From Allolobophora icterica (Eukaryota; Annelida; Clitellata; Crassiclitellata; Lumbricidae), in contig OY744607.1 in the NCBI GenBank assembly GCA_963556255.1, positions 38,185,222-38,249,221 of the forward strand: a stretch of DNA of 64,000 nucleotides, read 5' to 3'. Positions within the stretch are counted from its first letter, which is position 1. Each line of letters starts with the position of its first letter. The notes under the pieces are model-generated. The model was given only the letters and a program-made list of their open reading frames with translations, did not search any database and was not told where the DNA came from. Below, piece by piece: positions 9,165-20,000 of this stretch. The translations under genes and the position numbers were made by a program.

Positions 9165-12100
9165 GTAGGTACACTATGAATGATGTTCATTTAGCTCCTC
9201 TTGTTTCTCATGTCCTTGGTTCCCAAGCAGCTTTTTCATTTATTTTAATTGGATTATTATCATATATTCATGAATTCAGTTCAATTCAATTCAGAGCAAT
9301 TTATGTATACTCATGGTATATATATGATATATACTCATCTATAGGATCAGTTTTGAAGAAAAAACATTAGGGCATAACCGATTTTGTGTTTTTTTTGCCG
9401 ATTCTGGGTACAGGATAGTATAGGCCATTATTTGCCAATTATGATTCTGATTAGTAATAAATCCAGTGGTTAAATTCAGCCGGATCCTGCCGAATCTGAG
9501 ATCCGGCACCTTTGGTTTGAGACCCGCCACCTGCACTATGAGATCTGCCACCTAATAGTGGAGACCCGTCACATAAATATATCTTTGGTTGCAGTAATCG
9601 ATAATACGCATCATATTTCATGCATTTTTAGTTATATCAGAATAGCGAAAAGCAAATAATCAGTTATAGATAAGCCAGAAAGAGTTATATTTGTGCTTTA
9701 CAAAAATGTTGAGATCCACCACCTCTGGATGACCAATTTAACCACTGAATAAATCTTTGCACTAAGACCTAATTCCAAGTTAGTCATCATTGGCTAATGG
9801 CTTGGTGTCAGCTATGGTGCAGGCTGTAGATTTAAGAACCCAGGTGGGATCCTTTGAACGGGTGCCTGCCTGGTTATTGTGGATCCGTTGACAGCTCTAG
9901 TAAGTAGTAACAATAACAACAAAGATTATAATTATTGTGAGTGGGCTATAAATTGTTATTAGTTCATAGCGAAACCATCGGAAAATACTGTTATTAATCA
10001 ACGGGTTAGATATTCTGGATCTAGATAATGCCAGATAGTTCAAAAATCGGCAAAATCAGCATACTGATACGGATTTCGATTATGCCCTAGAAAAACTTCC
10101 GTTGATGGCAGTAAGCACTTGTGCAGTACTAGGACTTACTGTAGGTCCTGAAACAACTGTCTTCTAAGCTTGAACCATCACGCTGTAGTTTGAACCATTT
10201 AGCTGCGGTCACACAGTACTTATTGAAGTCTTCTCAAGTTTACTTTGGTGATTTGTACCAGCTGGTTATTTCTTTGTTCTGGTGACATTATGTTGTTTGC
10301 AAAATCTCGTTGTTATTATCACTGAGGTAGATCAGTCGAGTAATCATATTAATTATAGCAATTAATTGATGTTGTAAATTGGTGATTTGTGATGTTGACT
10401 GTATTAGAATGACTACTGAGCCAAAGTTATGAAGCAAACTGTGCATTTATGACATCTCCAACTTAAGTCACAACTTTGTAATATTGTAAGAGCCATTTTT
10501 CAACATCTGTTAACAGTTCCTAATTGACACTATACTATTATGATTGTCCCAATCAGTAAATACTTGTATAGTATATGAAAATTGTTTCTGTTTTTGTCAG
10601 AACCTTGTGAATACATGTAATATGACCTCAGCTGTGTGTCATAAGCAGTAGTGCTGAAAGCTTTGTGTGCACGAGTCTGCTGCACAGAAGTTTTGTCAAT
10701 AGTCTTGCATGTTAACCCTTGAACGGTAACCTTTTTTTTACACCGGTCCTCGGTAACCTGGGGTTGTTTTATACCCCCGGGGGTAACTGCTGTTGTTTGT
10801 GAGGTAGGAACGAATTTTTCTAACGATACAGTACATCATAGGCCTAGTTTGATAATATTCTTTGTATTTAACACGATTAGGTATTTTATGCAGAGGACTG
10901 ACGTCATTACGATGACGTCATTGCGTTATTGACATAAAACCAACTGTCGGTTTTGCTAATATTCATGTTATTGAATGTTTTTCTGTAATTATTACGATTA
11001 CCGTTACTGCTAGCATAACTATTACTACTATAAATTTTCGGGGCATGGCTGAAGTCGAGAAAGCGTGGTCGATGTCATGCATGCCCCAGAAAAAAAGATA
11101 TAAAAGTTGAAAACCAATGCATTGAATGTGAACAATTTGTTTGTCAGCAGCATGCTGAAAAGAAGCTAATATGTAAGAGCTGTAGGCCTACAATTGAAGA
11201 TGTCTTAGCATAAGAGATAATATCACTTGAGCTTTTGTTTGTTATCTAGATGTAAAGATATCATATGTTATTTGTTTGGATGTGGACTAAGCATTTTAGA
11301 TTCTCCTTTGCAATTAGGTTTTCTTCATAACATCTCGTTTTTTGCCGCCATAATTATTGAAAATATGTTGACAGTATCCCGGGGGCCCTATGCATAATTT
11401 TTTTTAAATTTTTTTTCACTTAATTTGAAGGATGGTCAATATTAGGGAAAGTCACCAAAGCGATTGTAAAAATTTCTAATACTTCCTTTAATAGCTGCAG
11501 TTACAACAATCTGGGGGTAGAAATTACCCCCAGGTTACCGTTCAAGGGTTAAGCTAACCCTGGTAGCACGTGTGGGTCATTATATCCAGCTGGAGAAGTT
11601 GGCATTATAAATCTTTTCTGCTTTATTTTGTATTCATCCCTGTGCAAGCAAACTCCATCTTCTATTTGTTGTGTCAGCAGGGACTGCTGTTTTTCATCGA
11701 CTTACTCATCAGCCTGATTTATATCCTAGTAGGATTTGAGGCTAAAGTTCAGTTAGGTGCACCATTAGCACATGTTTCTACTCGCTGTCTATCTCTGATG
11801 CAACCTGTTGCAGGACAATGTTACCTAAATATTCATATTATGTAGGTACATCATATGAATGTGAGCGAATATATACACAGACACTTAATCTTGAATATAC
11901 TTGAATGAGTTTGGTGAGTGCAATTGCAATTATGACAGTTTATATGGCATTGTCAGTTACGAGCTACTTCTAGGATGCTTCACACTGTCAACTGTCAGTG
12001 CAAATGTTACATTTGTGGTGCACATGTGTGTCTGTGCAGTTGGAAAACAGAGATTTCATTCTGCTGACAATCTGTCGATTCATCCGCCAACAGAAGAAGA

Positions 12101-12481
12101 GAAGAAACTCGTGGAGCAGTTCGTTCTGACAAAAGCGCGGGACATCGACTATGACTCCGACTTTGCAGCTGCTCGATCTCGTGTTGACCGAGAATCGTTT
12201 GCCCAGTCCGATCGTCTGTACACGGCAAAGATGGGAGTGCCTCCGAGACATGGTCACCACTCCTTCCGGCAGAAGATGCGCCTAGATGATTTGGTCGTAT
12301 TTCGGCCGCACATGCCACTGCCTTTAGAGGCTGATCTCAGAGAGTCGCAGAAGGCGTCGCTGGCAGTTCCACCAAGTTCATCTGAAAGCGGGTCGCTTGG
12401 AGCTGCTGTGGACCGAGAAACGGTTGAAGACAGCGTTGGTCAGTTGTGGGAATTTTACTTGAGCAGTTTTGTATGATTCAC

Positions 12482-12512
<31 letters not shown>

Positions 12513-15500
12513 TGTATGTATGTATGTATGTATGTATGTATGTATGTATGTATGTTTGTATGTACATACTCTTGTATGTATGTATATATGTATGTATGAC
12601 TGTATGCATGTATGCATGTATGTAGGTGTACTGTCTGTATTTGTATGTATATGTACATTTGTATGCATGTATATATCTAGACACTTAATACAGTGCCTTT
12701 AAAGTATCTCTGAAAACCGCTGCTAGGCTATTATGAGTACAGTGATCATAAACTGTCAATTGACAAAGAAGAAACTGGCCTTCGACCTCATATGCCGAGA
12801 CTAAGAAAGTGAAGTTGTTAACACTTACATACCTATGGCTGTGTCAAGGCTAGATCTTCTTCTTCAAACCACTGAGCTGATGTTTAACATGTGTTTGTTG
12901 ACTTACTGGATTTTGTTTACTGGCTGGTTGGTTATTGGGCTTGTTTTGGGTCATTCTGTGAATGGTTTCTTTACACATCCACTGCGTCTGGTGTGGCTTG
13001 TCAAATTGTTTCACCTGTCAGGTGGTATCTTTTGGCTGTGCTCTGGAATTATATCCTTGCAAAGGTATGATATAGGTCTGTAGTTACAATGCTTATAGTT
13101 AAAAACTGTTTAAAATGGGTTGAGTAATATGTTACAGGATTGAGTGTTGGTTGAGTGACTGGGTCATTGGTTGATGATTTTTTGACTCCTTGGCCACATA
13201 ATTCATTACTTGCTTTAAAGTGTATCTTATCGTTTAGTGCTACTACAAGGTATGAATCTCAGACATGGGCACATAGCTAGTGTATCACCGAACTTGTGTA
13301 TTATCTTCCATGTATTGGCTTGTGTATTGGCTTCCATGTCAAGTTTGTATGGCAACAAATGAAGCGTTTCCAGCTGATCAAGTCATTAATTATTTAATTA
13401 ATCAATTCTAGCCATGTGCTTATCAATGCATATAATTACTTGACTATCCTGAGTTGAATAGGGTAGAAATGAAAGCAGATCACAAACAGGTGACCTGTGT
13501 TTAATTTTTAACTCTTGGTAAACAAATCTTTGGTTTCTGATGTCACGTAAGTAGTAGTTAATTGGTTTGAGTGATTGCTTTTTAGCGGTTGCATGGTTAG
13601 CTAACTTGTTTTAGTTTGCCTGTTACATTCTGTGGCTGAATAACTAAGTTGATTTATGGTGGTGTCTTTCCAGATTTCTGTGCTGAGATTGAAAGAGTTC
13701 TGTGCTGCTCGTCATCGAAACCTTTCTCCCAAAAGTCGGATAGAGAAAAGGACGAGTTGTTCGAAAAGATTGCTGAGCAGCTGGCTATCATTGCTGACCA
13801 CTACAATCTCGACTCTCCTTCAAGCCCTCAGTTCCTTTATGCAGCGTCACAGAGCAAAGAAAATGCTGAGGAGACACTTGACAATCCTCAGAATTTTGGT
13901 TAGTCAAGAGAATCAGGAAGAATTTTACAAGTAGGGTTTGAGACCACTGTTTGTGAAATGGCTTGCAGGGCATGGCCGTCTCTTAAGGCACATCACTCTG
14001 TTGTATTGTGAATTAATATATTTTACAACTTATGTAGTGACTCTTACCAAGGACATAACAGCCCCACAAAATGGTGGTGACCAATCCCTCCTCCCTCCCC
14101 TTCCCCTATATTCGAATTTAGTAATCTTTGTCCACCACTCACAGGTCAACGTACATGTTTACATTCTGTTTCACAACTGCTAATATATTGACAACACTGA
14201 GACCACAATACTAAACAATAGTCACTGGCATCCAACAAAACGTCAGACCTTTCCAAACAGCACAGGACCAAAAGTGGTGATGACTGTCACCACCACGTCT
14301 TTTAAAAGTGCTGGTGACAGGACACCACCGCCACAGTACAAAGTTACGCCTGTGGCGCTTACAGAACAAACTACTTGGAGATGCTTCGTATGTGATAACC
14401 ATGCAGAGTAATGTTTGTGTTCTCGGCATCTGTATTTAACAAAGGAAGCTTCACAATTTTGTTATTAATGCATAACTAACAAGATAATAATAATAATCTT
14501 CGTTTAATATCTTCAAACTGACAATAACACAGTATGATTACAAATCAGTATGAACGGATGATCACAAGTTATTACAGGAGTCAAATTTAACTGTACACGG
14601 CAGCCATGCAAGGCGCCCATCACGTCCTACATCTCATTTTAACAACGCGCCATCTCGCGAATGAAAGGCTGAGTGAACCTAAATTTCGGGAGGTTGCAGG
14701 AAGCGATCCCGCTACCTTTTGCTCTTTACGCCAGTGATGTTACCACTACTCTATGGACCCCCCCTAGTTTGTCTTTGATTCTGTCATGTTGCTCCTCCTT
14801 CAGCTAAGCACCTAAGCACTGTTTGTGTCTGCAGTTATGTAAGCAAAATTTATTTTAAAACCAAGTTGTCATTAGAGAATACAATTTAGGCATGTAGTTT
14901 TACTTACAACAAGTTGCATACTTTAAAGCCTATCTGTGATAGATTTTAGAAATAATTTAAAAAGTGAATGTAATTGTTTCCAGAAATTAAAAAAGAAGAA
15001 GCAGTCACACTTGACTCGTTGGTTCCTCATCAGCTCAGCCAGCTAACTCGTGTTCACAGCACATCTGTAAGTTAGATACCTGGTAAATCTACTACAGTTT
15101 ACCTTTAATTCTAGGTACCTGGGTAGGCTGTTGCTGGTCAATCAAGTATTCAGTAGGTCACAAAGGTACGTAGATATGTCGGGCCTGATCAGATTGATAG
15201 GACCCGAAAGATCTGATCAGGCCTGAGCTATCTGATCTGTTTTTTGGGTTTAAGGAGGCACTTGTATTGAAGATGATGGCCTGGGAGGTCTTGCACGGCT
15301 TGACAATGCATTGTCATTCTGACATAATGTAACCCAGAACCTTCTGTAATATACATTATTGATAAAGAAGACATATACTGTTGCCCAGTGCTGTTTATCT
15401 TTGGTTGGTTTTCTTTAACCCATTCCCGCCTGAATTGTTTTTGCGGAAAATGAGTAAGGAGAGATAAGTTTAGGTAACAGGATAGGAATGGAAGGGAGGT

Positions 15501-17004
15501 GGGAGGAACAGGAAGCAACTGAGGATTTTCCTCAGGATGGGCATTTAACCAGACTAGCATGCAGATTGCAGATGCTGTGTTACGGATAGGCTTTTAACAC
15601 GTGAAAGAGTAAGATATGTTCTTATATGATGCATTTCTGTGTGACTTTGCGCGCGTTAAAAATGTTTGTAATAATAATAATATGAGTAGCTGTAGTTCCT
15701 GATCCATTTAGTCCTGTTTGGTTACAGGGACGGAGGTTGAGAAGGAGAAATGGGGAGCAAGAGGGGATTGCTGCTGACGGGACATTTGGCCAAACTAGAA
15801 CACAGACACTTTGCACAGGGTAGGCTAGTATGCAAATAACATCCTATCTGTTTGCAGAGTTTCAGTGGATCACCTGCCGTTGCTCAGCTCGTTAAGACGC
15901 CCACCTACGGAACTTTCAAACAGATCGTCGGTGACAGCGTAGGAGCAGAGACGAGTTGGCAGCAGATTGCCAAACTCTTCCGTCTCACGCAGTCAGCCAT
16001 TCATCTGGCTGGCATGGGAACCAGCGTTGCCGGTGTCATCAAAGACATGACCATCAGATACTTTGAAGATCGATTTGCAAGCTGGATTGTAGGACAAGGC
16101 GGATGGGTAAACTCACACTTACGTATCTCTATGTATGTACGATCGTATGTATGCAATGCTATGCATGTATTGTATGTATATAAGCTTGTGTGTACATACA
16201 TATACTTGTACACAGGTATTTGTGTACATAGGTACATTTTTGGCATATGTATGTATTGTATATCTTTATGTAGGCCTGTGTGTTTGTGTGTATGTATTTA
16301 TATATCTAGACAATTAATGTAGTGCATTTTAGTATCTCACAAAAGCAGTGCCTACGCTAGTCTAATTGGCGTTAAAGTTGTTGATAGAAAATATTGTCAA
16401 ATCTTTCATCTCAGTTGTGTTCTGTGACTTCTCTAGCACCATTATTACAGTTTGCAAGACTTCAGTTGCCACTGTTAAGCAGTGACGTCACTGCTAAGCA
16501 GAGTGACAGGTAATCAAATACCTGAGTTTTTGGAGCTGACAGTCAGCAAAGGGTAATAAATACATTGGTAGAGGCAAAGCTGGATTGTTGGACAAGGCGG
16601 ATGGGTGGACTCACGCTTTTGTATCTCTGTGTATTTACGACTGTATGTATGTATACAAGTATATATATGCACTATGTATATATATGTATGTGTATACAAT
16701 TGTCTGTTGCTGTAACTGCTACTGACATTTATTCAGAATTTTAGAGTGCCTGATCCTTCAATTTGTTTGCTTATTGGACACTTTCATAGGAACACAGAAG
16801 GTGCCCAGTTGCTCAATTTAAGTTTAAAACCAATGCATTTGCTTGAATTGTTATACCTAGACATAATGCATCTTTAAAAACCTATAAAATCTACGAAAAG
16901 CCCCGGCCAACTTTGTTTTTTGTAAGTTTTGTTTTGATTGCATTTCTTTTTAGGAATCCATGGTTGAAGATACCAACACTGAACTGGACTCGGAACTTGA
17001 CTAG
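8018..17004 (+). CDS. BCL-2-family protein, BCL-G (BCL2L14)-like, six coding exons, 717 aa
   Basis: Exons 8018-9164, 12040-12438, 13674-13898, 14984-15066, 15858-16106 and 16954-17004 all have GT-AG borders and matching phases, giving 2154 nt. Residues 1 to about 510 are low-complexity and Lys/Arg/Ser-rich. A BH3 motif is at 548-559 (IAEQLAIIADHY: hydrophobics at 548, 552, 555 and 559 with Ala-Asp 556-557). A BH1-like segment is near 651-661 (SWQQIAKLFRL). BH2 is at 691-705 (FASWIVGQGGWESMV). The protein ends 16 residues after the BH2 Trp, with no hydrophobic tail. BCL-2-family proteins control mitochondrial apoptosis through BH3-groove contacts. The helical region, missing anchor and acidic ending resemble BCL-G, but mammalian BCL-G is about 327 residues. 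The start is ATG 8018 (A at -3, G at +4), with an in-frame TGA at 8003. The BCL-2 fold is fairly sure; BCL-G orthology is likely but not proven. Confidence 0.85.
9368..10090. mobile_element. Putative hAT-like non-autonomous element in BCL-2 intron 1
   Basis: Imperfect terminal inverted repeats: TAGGGCATAACCGATT at the left and the reverse complement of CTAGGGCATAATCGA at the right, with a second shared GCCGATT/AATCGGC pair just inside. The flanking 8-mers AAAAACAT and AAAAACTT differ at one base, consistent with an old 8-bp duplication. It has no coding capacity. Confidence 0.55.
10716..11548 (+). mobile_element. piggyBac-type deletion derivative, 833 bp
   Basis: Perfect 17-bp terminal inverted repeats (CCCTTGAACGGTAACCT) are flanked on both sides by TTAA (10712-10715 and 11549-11552), the piggyBac target duplication. 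Sub-terminal GGGGGTA/TACCCCC repeats sit inside each end. The element keeps only the 3' end of a transposase frame, listed next. It is inserted in BCL-2 intron 1. Confidence 0.85.
11037..11213 (+). pseudogene. piggyBac transposase C-terminal cysteine-rich domain remnant
   Basis: A stop-free run of about 58 codons ends at TAA 11211. It reads KRGRCHACPRKKD, CIECEQFVCQQH and ICKSC, a Cys/His pattern (C-x2-C, C-x2-C, C-x3-H, C-x2-C). That matches the DNA-binding cysteine-rich domain at the end of piggyBac transposases. The catalytic core is absent, so it cannot transpose itself. Confidence 0.75.
12040..12438 (+). CDS. BCL-2-family gene coding exon 2
   Basis: Acceptor TCTGTGCAG ends at 12039 and donor GTCAGT starts at 12439. 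It encodes residues 384-515, including a charged helix-like segment (PPTEEEKKLVEQFVLTKARD) that may correspond to the first helix region of the fold. The phase (2 nt in, 1 nt out) fits both neighbours. Confidence 0.8.
12484..12665. repeat. (GTAT)n microsatellite
   Basis: TATG/GTAT repeats, nearly pure to about 12556 and degenerate afterwards. They begin 45 bases after the exon 2 donor. Long frames across it are repeat artefacts. Confidence 0.95.
12720..12862 (+). repeat. SINE-A 3' fragment
   Basis: Matches the body of the two fuller copies at 24178 and 25945: GAGTACAGTGATCATA, then CTAAGAAAGTGAAGTTGTTA and ACACTTACATACCTATGGCT. The tRNA-like head is missing. Confidence 0.65.
13674..13898 (+). 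CDS. BCL-2-family gene coding exon 3 (BH3)
   Basis: Acceptor GTGTCTTTCCAG ends at 13673 and donor GTTAGT starts at 13899. It encodes residues 517-590 with the BH3 motif IAEQLAIIADHY at 548-559. An overlapping frame is also open over this exon but does not match the phases of the other exons. Confidence 0.85.
14480..14766 (-). repeat. tRNA-derived SINE, minus strand
   Basis: On the minus strand a tRNA-like head has an A-box-like TAGAGTAGTGGTAACATC (near 14752-14735) and a B-box-like GGGATCGCTTCC. A body and an AATAATAATAAT-type tail near 14480 follow. It differs from SINE-A and SINE-B. It lies in intron 3. Confidence 0.55.
14984..15066 (+). CDS. BCL-2-family gene coding exon 4
   Basis: 83 nt between TTGTTTCCAG (ending 14983) and the donor GTAAGT (15067). 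It encodes residues 592-618, starting IKKEEAVTLDSL. It is too short to be seen as an ORF; its phase (2 nt in, 0 out) joins exons 3 and 5 exactly. Confidence 0.75.
15185..15222. repeat. Hairpin, 11-bp perfect arms
   Basis: CCTGATCAGAT and ATCTGATCAGG flank a short loop in intron 4. I see no matching copy elsewhere and no function. Confidence 0.6.
15858..16106 (+). CDS. BCL-2-family gene coding exon 5 (BH1-like and BH2)
   Basis: 83 complete codons between TCTGTTTGCAG (ending 15857) and the donor GTAAAC (16107). It encodes residues 619-701: FKQIVGDSVG, the BH1-like SWQQIAKLF, a long hydrophobic helix, and BH2 up to the Trp of Gly-Gly-Trp. The phase-0 intron directly after this Trp is where BCL2 and BCL-X are interrupted. 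Confidence 0.85.
16123..16310. repeat. Degenerate (GTAT)n microsatellite in intron 5
   Basis: It starts just after the exon 5 donor and is followed by ATATATCTAGACAATTAATG. A similar module (GTAT repeats then ATATATCTAGACACTTAATA) occurs at 12620-12690, so the two introns share a repeat unit. Confidence 0.7.
16575..16650 (+). pseudogene. Partial duplicate of the BH2 exon end
   Basis: This repeats the end of exon 5 and the first ~50 bases of the following intron (16081-16150) with few changes. It still encodes SWIVGQGGW, and then GTGGAC replaces the donor GTAAAC. An in-frame TAG lies three codons upstream of the Trp, so it cannot replace exon 5 as it stands. Confidence 0.75.
16954..17004 (+). 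CDS. BCL-2-family gene last coding exon
   Basis: Acceptor CATTTCTTTTTAG ends at 16953. Sixteen codons (ESMVEDTNTELDSELD) and TAG. This completes BH2 and an acidic tail. There is no transmembrane segment. Confidence 0.8.
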   Translation, partial: ESMVEDTNTELDSELD

Positions 17005-20000
17005 ACGTCAGTTCCAATCTGTGTTGGTACTCCCTGTGTCGAGTAGGACATGATGTTCTCTCTCAACTGAAAGGCAGCTGATGTACCTCAATAGTATTGT
17101 TAAAACTGGCCAATGCTTATCGTTGAGCTGAATCTCAAAGTTAAGCAGCGGACGGCTGTGTTTTTTCCGAACTTTGACAACCAAAACGTAGACTTGTTCG
17201 ACAGAAATGCATAATTTATGCAATGGAAACGGTTCAGCTATTTGAGTTGCTGTGAACAGCTTCATTGTTTGTGTTAAAATAATTGCGTCCTGATAGTACA
17301 TGTGTCTGAACGTCTGCTTATTCAAATTCATGCTAGACTATGTGTTGTTGTTCGTGTTCCAAGACGTATTCGGTGGTGGTGACGGTGGCGGTGTCCGTTT
17401 TGTTACGCAATGCGGTGTACAGTGTACCCAGCGGACAATGGTTATGGTTTTTATGAAATGTGGTAGCAAGATTTCTAGGAACGGTTATCAGCAGTTGTGG
17501 ATATTAATTTGAGAGGATTAACTGAAACGAGGACTTTGGTACTGGCAAAAATTCAGATTGAACTGATCGCTTTTATAGTCATGCTTCATGTTGTTGAAAT
17601 CCGTTGGTAAGCGTTATGAGACAGTTTTTGTATTGGAGTCATTCTAGTGCTGATAAGTAATGAGGTGTTGAATTTCTGAACTTTGCTATCTGGGATTATG
17701 TACTGTAGCCAGAAGTGTCGTGTAATGTAAATGCGTAAGGGTGAGCAAGTTGTCCAGGTGTTTTATTAGTTGAGATTTGATAAGATATGATAAGAAGTGA
17801 TATGAGGATAGATGCAGTCATGATCGGCACTGGTGTACATAAATCTCTATGATGATGCTGTGTTAATCTCATCTATTGAAGATAATCATCAACTAAGTAA
17901 GAACCCCCTATTAACGGAATTATTCAAATTACTCTCTGTCCATTCAGACAGTGTCTTTGGTTAAATTACCGGCATTAAGAAAATTAAATGTTTGGATTTA
18001 GAGATCCCTGTTGGTCGGAATTTAGATTATTATCGCTTCTTTATAGTCTAGATAAACATTACTTTGAGATATAATGTTAGGTTGTAGGCGTGTGGGTTAT
18101 TATCCCTGGGTGGATTGGGTTATAGGAAACTGAAGAACAAACATTACAAAGATGTAGGGATTTTTAGAGTTAATTGAACCTAGGATTTCAGATGAAGACA
18201 TGGCTATTGCAATTTTTCACAGTGGGATATTTAATGAAATATGGTTTGATTGAAATTATTTTTTGCATGATTAAATTAATGCATTACTAAGATGTTCAAT
18301 GGATAAATCAGCCCTTTCGATGGCAGGGCTGTGGGAAATTTGCTCTCGAAGAGTGTTCGAAAGTTGTCTGTAGATGTTATGCACGGTAGCGACTCTTGAG
18401 TTGAACTGTGTAGTTTTTCTGCTGTTTTTAAAAACTTTTTGTTGCTTACTGTCTACGAAGTAGACTGTTTTGTTAAGATTAATAATTAGCATCAGGTATG
18501 CTGTTGACGACCTTCTGTTGAATTTCTCTGGTATATCGATATTGGTCCTGTGACGCATTTAAGTCATGCAATAATTCGACGTGCTTAGTTTCTGTGCTTC
18601 GTTTGTCTTTTTTACTTTTTATGTTGTGTTTGTGATAGTTGAAAACAGCCACATTTTGCAGATTCTGCTGAATGTTATGTTTGAAGGATATGTAAACACA
18701 AAGTTAATGTGTTACCGTTAGTCTGTATAATGGGCAAAGGTAAAAGAAATGTGCAAAGGTAAATGTGACCATACATAGAGGAAACCTTGCCAAAGTCAGA
18801 ATGGGATGTGTTGAATATTTTTATGATAGCAGATGTTTTTATCAGAAATAAGTGGAAAATTTACCATCATTTACATACAAATCTTCATGCAAGAAATTTA
18901 GAAAACTGCAACTTGTATTTACTCTAAATTTTAGCTGATTTTTTTACAAACAAGATTAGTTATTTAACTTAGAGTTGAACATGAGTCCTGTGAATGATGT
19001 ATTGAGTATCTCTGTAAAAGTTTTCTGCAGCCGATACTTCCGACTTTGGTCAGGTTCTGTTGGTCACAGCCGCATTGTGCAAACAGTAGTAGGTGATGGA
19101 TTGCATTTATGGCGTGGATGAAGTCGGATTCGTTGTAATGCCATCAGTTTTTATTACCGTTTTTCCACAAAGTGTGTGCCTAATTTTCTCTGTTGTGTTA
19201 ATTTCAAATTTTAACGTTTTGTTGCGTGGTAGGAGAGAGAAACTGAAGACAACCTTTAATTTGAAAACTCTTCTATATTATTATTATTATTAGTATTATT
19301 TGTTTGCCAAATTAGAAATTATTTCAAGATTTATAGTTTTCTTTGTGTTGTAGCAAGATGTGGTTTCACTGCACTTTCCTTTTTGTTAAATGTTATTTCT
19401 GTGACTTGTATTCTCATTTCAAGAGTTCATTTATTGTGCGTGTGCATGTTTACACTTGTTTTTGCACGTTTCTTCCAGACATTTGTCTCTTGTCTATTCA
19501 GGAAACTGTTTGCTTGGCTTGCTGAATTTCGTTTTTGATTCAGTTTGTTGTATTTTTTGGTTATTAGGTTCATTTTTATTTGAACAGAACTGCTTCGTTA
19601 GCAAAATCTTGGCAAATCAGTTGAATGTAGTTCATTAAGAAACTCTGGCTTTGGTATTGAAGGACTTATATAGGATGTATGTATGTCTATTTGAATGTAT
19701 ATGGACAAGAAATGGGATGTTTCTATTCGCTGAGAGGAAACTATGACAGGAAATTGTTAAATCGTATATGGTAATAAATGTATACAAGTTCAAAATTATG
19801 CAATGATGGTGTAAGTCAGCAAACTGCCAATGGGGTCGAAATGTCCCCTTTTAGGGTGGCCACCCAAATTTTGATTGGTTGTAAAATTTAATAAATATTA
19901 TGAAGGCCTGAACAAACGATTCTCTCTAAAAGTCTAAAATTATAATCAAATTAAAATAATACACATAGTACCAAATACTGCTATATATTTTTTATGGAAT

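Noticed and set aside
8595..9190. Long antisense and alternative frames over BCL-2 exon 1
   Set aside because: They are shadows of the real coding exon, and the sense frame joins the other exons in phase.
15418..15840. TTAACCCATTCCCGCC start suggesting another TTAA element
   Set aside because: No matching inverted end or second TTAA border could be found with confidence.
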